DNA of 39,965 bases from an uncultured Butyrivibrio sp. Its GTDB lineage: Bacteria > Bacillota > Clostridia > Lachnospirales > Lachnospiraceae. The DNA lies in assembly GCF_947169445.1 (NCBI RefSeq), contig NZ_CAMVPU010000036.1, positions 1 through 39,965 of the forward strand, written 5' to 3'. Of this stretch, positions 15,788-24,679 are shown one piece after another. Both the position numbers and the translations under genes were made by a program. The notes beneath the pieces were generated by a model. It was given only the letters and a program-made list of their open reading frames with translations, was not told the DNA's origin and ran no database searches. Position 1 is the stretch's first letter; the number at the start of each line of letters is the position of its first letter.

Positions 15788-17236
15788 ATGAAAAAAAATA
15801 GATTGTTTGCATTAACTCTTTTAACTATAACTTTGGCAGTAACCGGATGCTCTGCAAGTGAGGTAACAAGTGCTCTTAATCAGACTGTTAGTCAGGATAC
15901 TTTAGAGAGTAGTACAGCTTCGGGAAAAGATGAATCTTCCGAAACGCATGATAATTCCAGTTCTTCAGAAGTGAGCACACAAACAGAAACCTACATGGCT
16001 TCTGGCAGCGCCTTTTCCAGCACATCAACTCTGATCGACACAAGCCAGATTTTCACAGACAGAGATCTTGCACAGGAAGCCGACCTTACCGATGCTAGTT
16101 ACATTACACTGACAAGCGGTGAAGATGTGACCATTACAGAGGAAGGTGTTTATGTTATAAGTGGTTCTGTTTCAGACTGCAGCATAATCGTTGATGCAGA
16201 CTCTTCAAAAATTCAGCTGGTACTTGATGGAGTTACTATTACTAACACAGTTTCTCCTGCAATCTATGTAAAAGCAGCTGATAAGGTATTTGTTACGACC
16301 ACAGATTCTACAAACACGCTTAAGGTCACCGGCACCTTTACAGCCGATGGCACCACAAACACTGACGCTGTAATCTTCTCCAAGGATGATCTTGTATTAA
16401 ACGGAGTTGGAACTCTTAATATTGAGTCTACTGCAAACGGTATCTCCGGCAAGGATGACCTTAAGATCACTGGAGGAACCTACAATATCACATCCAAAGA
16501 AGATGCTATTGAAGCTAAGGATTCCATCAGTATCTGCGATGGATCTTTTACCATAAGCTCTGAAAAAGATGGTATTCACAGCGAAAACTCTGATGACACA
16601 TCAGTTGGATATGTATATATTTCAGGCGGAAGCTTTGATATAGATGCTGCGGAAGATGGAATTCAGGCCACCACAGTTCTTATGATTGATGGCGGTAACA
16701 TTAAAATTAATGCAGCTGAAGCACTTGAAGGGACTTATATTCAGATAAATGACGGCACACTTGATATCTATGCCACAGATGATGGAATCAATGCTTCCAA
16801 CAAGAGTTCATCCTATGATGTAGTAATTGAAATCAATGGAGGCAATATCTCAATAGAGATGGCCAGCGGCGACACAGATGCACTCGATGCCAACGGCAAG
16901 CTCATTGTAAATGGTGGAAACATAGACATTACAGCTCAATTTGCTTTTGACTTTGATACGTCAGCAGAATTTAATGGTGGCACCATCACTGTAAACGGTG
17001 AGGAAGTAACAGAGATCACAGAGTCCATGCAGATGGGTGGCCCAATGGGCGGTAATGGTGGTTTCGGCGGCCAGGGTGGTTTCAGAGGTCAGGCGCCTTC
17101 CGGAGAGGTCCCAAGTGGTGATATGCCGGAAATGCCATCTGGTGAAATGCCTTCAGGTGAGAAGCCATCCGGAGAGGCTCCTTCCGGAGATATGCCACAA
17201 GGTGGCTTCCAAAAAGGTCAGGGTGGTCAGCACTGA
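15788..17236 (+). CDS. Cthe_2159-type carbohydrate-binding beta-helix lipoprotein
   Basis: The 482-residue protein begins with a lipoprotein signal peptide ending in TGC (residues about 19-21) and a Ser/Thr-rich linker to about residue 95. A right-handed beta-helix of the Cthe_2159 carbohydrate-binding family follows, with repeating turns such as IVDADSSKIQLVLDGVTITN, LVLNGVGTLNIES, LKITGGTYNITSKEDAI and VLMIDGGNIKINAAEA. The founding member binds polysaccharides and calcium. The C-terminal 70 residues are a low-complexity Gly/Met tail followed by PSGE/PSGD-M-P repeats, probably an extended cell-wall-spanning or adhesive segment. The protein should sit on the cell surface. No partner gene is adjacent. 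The ribosome site is weak (AAAGTGAG). Confidence 0.88.
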   Translation: MKKNRLFALTLLTITLAVTGCSASEVTSALNQTVSQDTLESSTASGKDESSETHDNSSSSEVSTQTETYMASGSAFSSTSTLIDTSQIFTDRDLAQEADLTDASYITLTSGEDVTITEEGVYVISGSVSDCSIIVDADSSKIQLVLDGVTITNTVSPAIYVKAADKVFVTTTDSTNTLKVTGTFTADGTTNTDAVIFSKDDLVLNGVGTLNIESTANGISGKDDLKITGGTYNITSKEDAIEAKDSISICDGSFTISSEKDGIHSENSDDTSVGYVYISGGSFDIDAAEDGIQATTVLMIDGGNIKINAAEALEGTYIQINDGTLDIYATDDGINASNKSSSYDVVIEINGGNISIEMASGDTDALDANGKLIVNGGNIDITAQFAFDFDTSAEFNGGTITVNGEEVTEITESMQMGGPMGGNGGFGGQGGFRGQAPSGEVPSGDMPEMPSGEMPSGEKPSGEAPSGDMPQGGFQKGQGGQH

Positions 17237-17278
17237 TTTTACCTTCTGTGCAAAGATGGCTTGTCTACAGTATGATGC

Positions 17279-17495
17279 GGCATAACAGGGCAAGTATTCA
17301 GGTTATGCATAATTTGCTCGCGTTTCCTCGCTGTAATTCATGGGATAAATTTCAAAAGACCAATTCCTACGGTTTAAAATTTGGGTAAACCGTAAACAGG
17401 AATTGGTCTTTTGCTCTTTATCCTCATGAATTATCACACTCGTGCAAATGACTCGCAAATCATGCAATAACCTATCACTATTGCCCTGTTATGCC
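17279..17495. repeat. Long imperfect inverted repeat of about 217 bp
   Basis: The two ends, GGCATAACAGGGCAA and TTGCCCTGTTATGCC, are exact complements, and similarity between the arms continues to the centre with interruptions (AGGTTATGCATAATTTGC facing GCAAATCATGCAATAACCT, TAATTCATG facing CATGAATTA, GGATAAA facing TTTATCC). The centre is a strong hairpin, listed separately. It contains no gene. It may be a miniature inverted-repeat element or a structured RNA; no flanking target duplication was identified. Confidence 0.8.
17353..17418. terminator. Central bidirectional terminator of the long inverted repeat
   Basis: CAAAAGACCAATTCCT and AGGAATTGGTCTTTTG form a perfect 16-bp stem, extended inside by ACGGTTTA/TAAACCGT. 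T runs occur on both strands, so it can end the Cthe_2159 gene and the minus-strand Cys-rich gene. Confidence 0.85.
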
Positions 17496-17532
17496 ACACC
17501 TAGCCATGCATAAAAATACTGTTCGAAAACAA

Positions 17533-17769
17533 TCATTGCTTCTTCAGAATTGCCATGATTGTATCATAATTGTCCGGATTATGAGGGAAGGTGCAATCCA
17601 TGCAGCTCTTAATCTTCTTATCACCTTTTTCGATAATGGTATAATCTCCTGGACAATTGAGGTTATATAATGGGCAATAACAAAAGAGACAATTTAGGTC
17701 AACATCACTTTTGTGACATGGATAATACTCACATTCTTTGTTGGCAAAAAATCTGCTGGAGTTTTTCAT
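17533..17769 (-). CDS. Cysteine-rich small domain protein
   Basis: The 78-residue protein has the pattern of the cysteine-rich small domain family: FFANKECEYYPCHK, then NCLFCYCPLYNLNCPG and KSCMDCTFPHNPDNYD near the end. Nine cysteines and paired histidines suggest metal binding. The family is sometimes found near cobalamin genes, but none are present here. AAAGGGAAAAGT precedes the ATG. It follows the GH31 gene by 71 bases on the same strand and may be transcribed with the maltodextrin operon or alone. The function is unknown. Confidence 0.85.
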   Translation of the reverse strand: MKNSSRFFANKECEYYPCHKSDVDLNCLFCYCPLYNLNCPGDYTIIEKGDKKIKSCMDCTFPHNPDNYDTIMAILKKQ

Positions 17770-17840
17770 ACTTTTCCCTTTTCCAATAGCACTTTATAAG
17801 CCTTACATGACTTTATAGTAATTGGCAGATCAATCTAATG

Positions 17841-20150
17841 TTACAAGATTTCACGAATGGCGCTCTTTAAGTTTTCTGCGATATCAGCCGTACAGAGCCA
17901 GTTTGCAAAATCTGCCTTCTCATAAGTCTGTAGTTTATCATAAACCCTATCCTTGTCAATGTTGCTGATCCAGGCTCTGTCGAGGATTTCAAAGGTGAGT
18001 GCCTTGTAATCATTTTGTATCAGTTCCACATTTTCAAGTTCTACTACCACAGGCTCAGTTACTATAGTTTCAGGAATTTCGATGACTGTTGCCTTTCCAT
18101 TAAAGTCTTTTCCACATGCTTTTATTCCCATAAACTCAAGAACATAAGCGCGTTTGGAAGGAATCAGTGAAGTATCACCCTCTGCAGAACCTATTCTAAA
18201 GGAGAGTTTTCTTTCCTTCTCATCATATTTTACCTCAAACCTGGTCTCAACATAGGCTCCAGTACTGTATTCCATAGAAATTCCGTCATCCTCATACAGA
18301 GTGTACTGACCATCTTTTCCACCACCAATAAGGATTCGGAGTTTTTCTGGATTTGATGTGTCATTCAGATATTCAGAGCTATTTTCTCCTGTGCAAGCAG
18401 CTTCTTTCCCTGCTGCCATGGGCACAATACCGCCTGCAGGCAAAAGAACCGGAATCTCAGATAAATCTCTGTAGAGCTTTTTAATTTCTTCACCTTCATA
18501 GATTCGTCCATTAAAGATATCTATCCATCTTCCGGCCGGAATCAGGGCTCTGCTACAGCCAAGCCTCAATGCCTCATCATCAGGTGACGTGATGGCTGCC
18601 ACAAGAAGGCTATCTCCAAAGCCATACTGGGCAGGAAGGTTATAACTCTCCGGATTATCGGAATAATCGTAGTACATGGGCCTAATCAAAGGCTTTGACT
18701 CCATCAGAGATCTTCTATTCTCAGTATAAAGATAAGGAATCAGCGCGTGCCTTAGCTGCATGAATTTCCTCATGATATCCCTATAGGGCTGAGGAACTGT
18801 CCAAGGCTCCTTATTAAGGAATGGGCTGCAGGAGCTGTGAATTCTCATGATTGGTGAAAAGACGCCATACTCTATCCATCTGATAAGACGATCATAATTC
18901 TTATCTCCCAGCATATGTCCGCCGATGTCATGGCTCCAAAGTCCATAACCAATATTGCTGGCTGTGCTGGTAAAGAAAGGCTGGAACGCCAGGGATTTCC
19001 ATGTTATGTGAGTGTCTCCGGAAAATCCCACAGGATATCTGTGACTTCCGGGGCCTGCATACCTTGAAAAGATCATCGGACGAGTGTTTCTTTCCTTCTG
19101 ATCCTCATAATGGTAGTGATTCAAAAGAAGGAGCGGATCCACGTCGCCGCATTTTTTACCGGTGCCCTGCTGCCAGTCAATCCACCAGAAATCCACACCA
19201 TCTTTTTCATAAGGGTGCATCACTGTCTTAAAATATGCATCGCGATATTTTTTATCTGCAAAGTCAAATTCTAGAGGTGTTTCCGAATCTGGATCCACAC
19301 ACAGCTCTTTTGCCATTTCTTTATACATATCTTCATATGCCCTGATTCCATCGGCAGGATGAAGGTTAAGTGTTACAGCCAGCTTACTGTCATGCAGTTT
19401 CTTAAGAAATCTCTTATAATCCGGGAAAAAATCTTTATTCCAGCTATAGCCGGTCCAACCGGTGCCATATTTCGGATCAATGTCAGTAACATGCCAGTCC
19501 ATATCAATAACGGCAACGGAAAGTGGTATGTTCTCTTTGGCAAAATTCTCCACCAGCTCCAGGTATTCTTTTTCTGTATACTTATAATACCTGCTCCACC
19601 AGTTACCATAGGCATATCGCGGAATCATGGGCATATTGCCGCAAAGCCTGCAGAAATCCCTAAGTCCGCCATAATAATCCTTGCCGTAGCCAAAGAAATA
19701 AATATCAGTTTCCACTTCGTCTCTTGTCATGAACTCGCCGTCATCCAAAATCGGTGTCCGGCTGTCATCAAGAACTGCATAGCCGTCAGTTCCAAATATT
19801 CCTTTTTCCAGCGGAACGCCTCCGTCTGCTTCATCAAGGGTTCTTGCTGTTCCCAAGAGATTAGAAAAGTTTCCATGAAAATCTCCATAGTTCCAGGTCG
19901 TCCCTGATTTTTTTAGGGTAATGCTAAGTCCCTGTGAACTAAAGGGTTTCTTGTCATATTTTAAATATAAGTCATCTGTTTCTATGATTAGCCAGTCTTC
20001 ATCGTCTCTGACAGTAGCAGAAACTTCGTCAAGATCGCGACTTATTACTGCAAATGTTTTTCTATCTTCGAATATACCGCTGTCACTGTATTCGAGCCTT
20101 ATTAGTCTGTCTGTCAGAACCGTTATGCGGTATCTATCCCCTGTTATCAT
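17841..20150 (-). CDS. GH31 alpha-glucosidase
   Basis: The 769-residue protein is a cytoplasmic GH31 enzyme with no signal peptide. It has an N-terminal beta-sandwich (about 1-175), the catalytic barrel starting at PRYAYGNWWSRYYKYTE, the nucleophile Asp325 in FWWIDWQQG, the acid/base Asp379 in FSGDTHITW, and the downstream GYGLWSHDIGGHM. C-terminal beta domains follow. It should release glucose from short alpha-glucans taken up by the operon's transporter; alpha-xylosidase activity is less likely given its company. Its start codon overlaps the GH13 stop by 4 bases (ATGA), so translation is coupled. It is the last glycoside hydrolase gene of the maltodextrin operon. Confidence 0.92.
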   Translation of the reverse strand: MITGDRYRITVLTDRLIRLEYSDSGIFEDRKTFAVISRDLDEVSATVRDDEDWLIIETDDLYLKYDKKPFSSQGLSITLKKSGTTWNYGDFHGNFSNLLGTARTLDEADGGVPLEKGIFGTDGYAVLDDSRTPILDDGEFMTRDEVETDIYFFGYGKDYYGGLRDFCRLCGNMPMIPRYAYGNWWSRYYKYTEKEYLELVENFAKENIPLSVAVIDMDWHVTDIDPKYGTGWTGYSWNKDFFPDYKRFLKKLHDSKLAVTLNLHPADGIRAYEDMYKEMAKELCVDPDSETPLEFDFADKKYRDAYFKTVMHPYEKDGVDFWWIDWQQGTGKKCGDVDPLLLLNHYHYEDQKERNTRPMIFSRYAGPGSHRYPVGFSGDTHITWKSLAFQPFFTSTASNIGYGLWSHDIGGHMLGDKNYDRLIRWIEYGVFSPIMRIHSSCSPFLNKEPWTVPQPYRDIMRKFMQLRHALIPYLYTENRRSLMESKPLIRPMYYDYSDNPESYNLPAQYGFGDSLLVAAITSPDDEALRLGCSRALIPAGRWIDIFNGRIYEGEEIKKLYRDLSEIPVLLPAGGIVPMAAGKEAACTGENSSEYLNDTSNPEKLRILIGGGKDGQYTLYEDDGISMEYSTGAYVETRFEVKYDEKERKLSFRIGSAEGDTSLIPSKRAYVLEFMGIKACGKDFNGKATVIEIPETIVTEPVVVELENVELIQNDYKALTFEILDRAWISNIDKDRVYDKLQTYEKADFANWLCTADIAENLKSAIREIL

Positions 20151-21880
20151 GCCTTAGCCCTCATCCTAATCAAAAAAGATTTCCTAGCAGGAATCGTAAA
20201 TTCATAGAGTCCATTATCTATCTTCCGGGAAATGAATTCATTGCCGAAAACATCAGTATTTCCATCCGGTTCCCCGGCTCCGATAATATCGATCGGAAGA
20301 AGAATTTTCTTAGGATTTCCCTCCATGGAAACGATTCCGACAAATATATTATCATCCAAAAATCTTGAAATCGCAAATATCTTTCCATCTGCAAAAAGGA
20401 CTTTCCTTCCGCCCTGCGCAAATGCCGGTTCATTCCTTCTAAGATTATTAAGTAGCTGATAGTTTTTGAACTGCCAGCTATTTTTGCGAGCATCCTCCTC
20501 ATCCCAAGGCATAGCGAATCTAAATCCTAGGTCGTGATGAGTATATCCATCTATGCCAATCTCATCGCCGTAATAAATACATGGAATCCCGGTCCACAAA
20601 AACTGCGACATTATCATGCTCTGCCATTTATCTTCATCGATTCCCTCACAGTTATGTGCTCTTGGCACATCATGTGAATCAAAGAGATTCATACTACAGT
20701 CAGCAATCACCTGAGGAATAAGGCTATAGAATTCATCAGTTCTTTTTACCAGATCTTGAGCAGTCATTTTATAAGGAACTTTTTTCAGGGTATCATTTCT
20801 CTCAAGGAAAAGATCCGGAAGCCCTGCAAACTGTCTTATTATCCTGCCAAAGCCAAAGTAGTTCATAGGAGCATTCCACAAATCTCCCTGGAGGTATTCT
20901 GTACAGTCACCCCAGTGTTCACCAATTATCATGGCATCTTTTTTCTCTTCCCTTATGGCACTGCAAACTTCCTGCCACAGCTGGTCTGCCATCTGAACAT
21001 CGTCATTTCTTCCAAAGACGTCACCCACATCAAATCGCCAGCCATCTATGTCATAAGGCGGACGTAGCCATTTTCTAAGGACACTGTCTTTCCCTCTGTA
21101 GATCAGATCTTTTAATTCCTCGTTTCTATAATCAAGCACCGGAAGTCCTTTATAGCCTGCCCAGCCCTTCAGAGTGCCGTCATCATCTTTGTAATAGAAA
21201 TGTCTTTTCTCTTTTACCCAGCTATACTCAATTCCTGTGTGGTTTATGGAAATATCAAGGATAAGCTTGAGGCCATTTTCATGTAGCGCCCTTGAAAGTG
21301 ACGCCAAAGCCTCATCTCCTCCAAGGGTTTCATCAACATGAAAATAATCTGAACAATCATATTTATGCTCACTGGGAGCTGTAAAAATCGGATTAAGATA
21401 AACAGCTGTTACGCCAAGTTCCTTTAAGTATGGGATCTTTTCTATCACCCCATAGAGTGAATGATCCTTATAGCTTGTGGGGAATATCTGATAATATACC
21501 GCCCCTTTTACCCAGTCCGGCTGATCATAAAAAGACAATAAAGTAAAGTTATGTTTATCATCAGGTACATAGGTTGTGATTCCTGCCTGAGTATAAAAAT
21601 AAATCACATCCTTGCAGGCTATCACAAAATAGTACGAGAGCCTTGGCTCGTTCATTACAGTTTCTGCAGTATAATATGCAAGTCCTGCCAATACCTTTGT
21701 AAGCTTCATTTCTATATACTGCTCAGCACCATTACTTATTCGCCTTAGGAATATCTTTTCCGCAGGTGCGCCCTCCAGAAGGCGTAGCGATATCTTTACT
21801 TTCTCGCCAATTGAAGGTGTGCAGGCACTTACAAAGCCTTTTGTGCCGTCACTGTATATACTGTTTATCCATCTATCCAT
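20147..21880 (-). CDS. GH13 alpha-amylase family enzyme, neopullulanase/maltogenic amylase type
   Basis: The 577-residue cytoplasmic enzyme has an N-terminal CBM34-like beta domain (about 1-115), then a GH13 barrel. The conserved regions are DISINH (I, about 209-214), GWRFDVGDV with nucleophile Asp284 (II), IIGEHWGD with acid/base Glu321 (III) and FDSHDV with Asp404 (IV). The N-terminal domain and lack of a signal peptide indicate a cyclomaltodextrinase/neopullulanase type that acts on imported oligosaccharides. The start is preceded by GGAGTAACAA. It lies 97 bases after the second permease gene and overlaps the GH31 gene. Confidence 0.92.
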   Translation of the reverse strand: MDRWINSIYSDGTKGFVSACTPSIGEKVKISLRLLEGAPAEKIFLRRISNGAEQYIEMKLTKVLAGLAYYTAETVMNEPRLSYYFVIACKDVIYFYTQAGITTYVPDDKHNFTLLSFYDQPDWVKGAVYYQIFPTSYKDHSLYGVIEKIPYLKELGVTAVYLNPIFTAPSEHKYDCSDYFHVDETLGGDEALASLSRALHENGLKLILDISINHTGIEYSWVKEKRHFYYKDDDGTLKGWAGYKGLPVLDYRNEELKDLIYRGKDSVLRKWLRPPYDIDGWRFDVGDVFGRNDDVQMADQLWQEVCSAIREEKKDAMIIGEHWGDCTEYLQGDLWNAPMNYFGFGRIIRQFAGLPDLFLERNDTLKKVPYKMTAQDLVKRTDEFYSLIPQVIADCSMNLFDSHDVPRAHNCEGIDEDKWQSMIMSQFLWTGIPCIYYGDEIGIDGYTHHDLGFRFAMPWDEEDARKNSWQFKNYQLLNNLRRNEPAFAQGGRKVLFADGKIFAISRFLDDNIFVGIVSMEGNPKKILLPIDIIGAGEPDGNTDVFGNEFISRKIDNGLYEFTIPARKSFLIRMRAKA

Positions 21881-21977
21881 TTGTTACTCCATATAAAACT
21901 CATATTTCTATTAGCATTCCGACATGTTATCTGCTAACTGTCTTTAGTAATGGCATTATTAGCCTGAGCAGTCCCCA

Positions 21978-23249
21978 TCAGCCCTTGACTGATCCAGAAA
22001 GTCCCTCAACATAAAATCTCTGAAGCCATACAAAGAGAATTACGATCGGAACCGCAACGATAACAGCGCCTGCGGCAAACTGCGTATAATAGGTATCGAT
22101 TCTCTTAAAGTCCGTGAGCCAGAAAAGACCTACTGCCACTGTATAGGAACTCTGCTTATCGCCAAAGAGCATACTTGGGAAAATGTAATCCGACCATGCT
22201 CCGAGGAAGCTTCCAAGAACTGTATAAACAATTATTGATTTTGAAAGAGGCAGTGTAACGTGCAAAAAGATCTGTAGTCTCGAAGCACCGTCTATGATAG
22301 CTGCCTCATCAATTGCCTTAGGAATAGTGTCAAAAAAGCCCTTACTTACATGATAGCCCATGGCTGCACCTGCTGCCCCCACTACGATAAGAGCCATCAG
22401 CGACTGGTTTAGTCCTATTCCTTTAAGAATATTATAAACCGCAATAAGTGACATGAAGCCCGGGAACATACCGATGATCATGAGAATATTCATGAAGGCT
22501 TTTCTTCCTGCAAACCTTGTTCTACTAAGAACATAAGAAGTTCCAAGAACGATAAGTGTGTTTATCACACAGCTGCAGGCCGCTACTATCAAAGTATTAA
22601 GCCACCATTTTCCGAAGGGCAAAACGCTGTTGTTGGTAAAAAGATTTATAAAGTTGTCAAAGGTAAAGCCATGAGGGATAAAATAGCCCACATAGTAGCC
22701 CTGCTCAGCCCTGAATGCTGTCAGCAATATCCACAGGATTGGGAACAGCCAGATAACTCCAAGGATTGTAAGAGCGATATAACCGGGATTGGTCTTGGTA
22801 ACGCTCATAATGAGAATGATCGCTGCAAAAGCTGTTACGAACATAAGCCAGTAACCAAAGCCCAGATCCTTATTCAAAAAGGCTGATGATAAGCCGCTTG
22901 ATTTAAGAATTGCCTTCGTAGAAAACATTAGTAATCCGGCAAAAACAGTTGAAAGGATCTGTGAAGCCTGCCAAATCATGAACAATGGCTTATTAGTCTT
23001 AAAGATACTTACAGCTGCAAGGATCACTGATACAAGCGCAAAAACCATGGCCAAGACCGGAATTATATATACGGTAAAAAACTCGCCTCTTCCTGCAATC
23101 TCTGAAAGTAGCCCCAGTAAAGACAAACTCCTGTTTTCAAGCTTTACATACGGCATAAACAGCATCAGTGCCGATAAAACCGACATAATTACTGCCTTTA
23201 GGTGATGTTTCAAATTAAGACCGATTACAGTTTTTCCAAAATTACCCAT
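21978..23249 (-). CDS. Maltodextrin ABC transporter permease, MalG type, with extra N-terminal membrane segments
   Basis: The C-terminal 280 residues are a MalG-type binding-protein-dependent permease, with PHGFTFDNFINLF, the EAA loop EAAIIDGASRLQIFLHVTLPLSK that contacts the ATPase, and TPDFKR-like spacing near the end. At 423 residues it is about 140 longer than a standard MalG. The excess N-terminal portion holds about four further hydrophobic segments (for example AVIMSVLSALMLFMPYV and VYIIPVLAMVFALVSVILAA). The ATG shares one base with the stop codon of the upstream permease (TAATG), so they are translationally coupled. No ATPase gene is present, as is common where one MsmX-like ATPase serves several importers. 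Confidence 0.92.
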   Translation of the reverse strand: MGNFGKTVIGLNLKHHLKAVIMSVLSALMLFMPYVKLENRSLSLLGLLSEIAGRGEFFTVYIIPVLAMVFALVSVILAAVSIFKTNKPLFMIWQASQILSTVFAGLLMFSTKAILKSSGLSSAFLNKDLGFGYWLMFVTAFAAIILIMSVTKTNPGYIALTILGVIWLFPILWILLTAFRAEQGYYVGYFIPHGFTFDNFINLFTNNSVLPFGKWWLNTLIVAACSCVINTLIVLGTSYVLSRTRFAGRKAFMNILMIIGMFPGFMSLIAVYNILKGIGLNQSLMALIVVGAAGAAMGYHVSKGFFDTIPKAIDEAAIIDGASRLQIFLHVTLPLSKSIIVYTVLGSFLGAWSDYIFPSMLFGDKQSSYTVAVGLFWLTDFKRIDTYYTQFAAGAVIVAVPIVILFVWLQRFYVEGLSGSVKG

Positions 23250-24610
23250 TATTGGAATCCCTCCTCATTCTTCATAGCACCAGATCTTGAGAAAGAAACC
23301 AGTGTAAATATTGCTGAGATCACAAAGATGATAATACCTATGGTCGCAGCAAGGTTATAATCGTTACTGTCTTTGGTCAGCTTATAAAGCCATGTAACCA
23401 GAAGATCTGTTTTTCCTGCTCCCTTGAAGTAATCAAGAGTCAACGGTTCACCTGCTGTCAGGAAATAAATAGTATTAAAGTTGTTAAAGTTACCGATCAG
23501 ATTTGAAATCAGATACGGTGTTGTCACAAACCACATGTATGGGAAGGTGATCTTAAGGAACATGGTTATCGGCCCTGCTCCGTCAATCCTGGCGCTTTCA
23601 TAGAGTTCTCCGGGGATGTTCATCAGGATTCCGCTGACCATCAGCATGGTAACCGGTACTCCGATCCAGAAGTTAACTACTATGACCGACACTCTGGCCC
23701 AGGTAACATTTGACAAAAATGGAAGTGCCTGAGCTGTAAAACCCCACTGCTGCAGAAGAACGTTTAATATTCCTCTCTCTCCAAGCATAGTTGAAACAAC
23801 TCGAAGTGAGATGAAGCCAGGAATGGCCATTGTTATTACAAACACTGTGCGCCAGAATTTTTTATACTTAATTCCCTTGGAATTTATTATCATAGCTAAG
23901 ATCATTCCACCAAAATAGCAGGAAAAGGTAGCTGCAAAGCCCCATATAAGCGTCCAGCCAAGTACAGGCCAGAATGTGTTTGAAAGTCTGTCGCCTGTGG
24001 AAAGCAGCGTAAAGAAGTTCTTTACCCCAACCCAGGTAAAAAGATTTCCCGGTGGCTGATGGTCCTGATCATAGTTGGTAAATGCCATGAGAATCATATA
24101 TATAAGTGGCATTACCGTGAAAATTGAAAGTCCCAGAACAGGAACGGACAAAAGCAAAAAGTGTACGTTTTCGTTGGCAAGGCTCTTTATGTCTTCCAGG
24201 AATGTGTTTGGTCTTTTCCCGATAGCCTTTGTCTGCCTTGCCATTTCACCTGAATAGATGGAAAAGAGCCATATTGCCACAAAAAATGCTGAGATAACTA
24301 TAGTTACAACGCCGCTTAAAAGTATCAGCATTGAGTTATCTCCCTTGGTAACCTCATAGATTCCAAGGCTCTCGTTATAGGTCATTCCCTGGGTATTGGT
24401 ACCAAGTGTCGTCATCATAGCAAGGTTATGTCTACCTGTAAGGATCATAAATGCTATGTATACTATTTCTATTGCAAGAAAGATCAGTCCTTTGATTACC
24501 TGACCGTTTCTTATATTCGCCATCCCCAAAAGCAGATAAGAAAGTTTTGAAAAGATATCACCCTTAGTAAATGTGGTTATCAGATTACGTTCTTTGTTTA
24601 CTACCTTCAT
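23249..24610 (-). CDS. Maltodextrin ABC transporter permease, MalF type
   Basis: The 453-residue integral membrane protein has two N-terminal segments (LSYLLLGMANIRNGQVIKG... and MLILLSGVVTIVISAFFVAIW) before the permease core. The core has FTNYDQDHQPPGN ahead of the transmembrane domain and the EAA loop YESARIDGAGPITMFLKITFPYM. This matches Gram-positive MalF/GanP-type permeases. It pairs with the MalG-type gene that follows. The ATG at 24610 is preceded by AGAGGAAAAATA. It lies 69 bases after the binding-protein gene, with a hairpin in the gap. Confidence 0.93.
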   Translation of the reverse strand: MKVVNKERNLITTFTKGDIFSKLSYLLLGMANIRNGQVIKGLIFLAIEIVYIAFMILTGRHNLAMMTTLGTNTQGMTYNESLGIYEVTKGDNSMLILLSGVVTIVISAFFVAIWLFSIYSGEMARQTKAIGKRPNTFLEDIKSLANENVHFLLLSVPVLGLSIFTVMPLIYMILMAFTNYDQDHQPPGNLFTWVGVKNFFTLLSTGDRLSNTFWPVLGWTLIWGFAATFSCYFGGMILAMIINSKGIKYKKFWRTVFVITMAIPGFISLRVVSTMLGERGILNVLLQQWGFTAQALPFLSNVTWARVSVIVVNFWIGVPVTMLMVSGILMNIPGELYESARIDGAGPITMFLKITFPYMWFVTTPYLISNLIGNFNNFNTIYFLTAGEPLTLDYFKGAGKTDLLVTWLYKLTKDSNDYNLAATIGIIIFVISAIFTLVSFSRSGAMKNEEGFQ

Positions 24611-24638
24611 TATTTTTCCTCTTAATCAAGAATGAGAA

Positions 24639-24659
24639 GGGGCCGCTTTGAACAGCCCC
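24639..24659 (-). other. Intercistronic hairpin after binding-protein gene
   Basis: GGGGC and GCCCC are separated by 11 bases in the 69-base gap between the binding-protein and first permease genes. Such hairpins after binding-protein genes often raise the level of the upstream message. It has no T run, so full termination is unlikely. Confidence 0.5.
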
Positions 24660-24679
24660 ATCCCGAAATTCATAATAGA

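Noticed and set aside
19359..19907. Plus-strand open frame of 182 codons antisense to the GH31 gene
   Set aside because: It is a shadow of the conserved GH31 catalytic region on the other strand.
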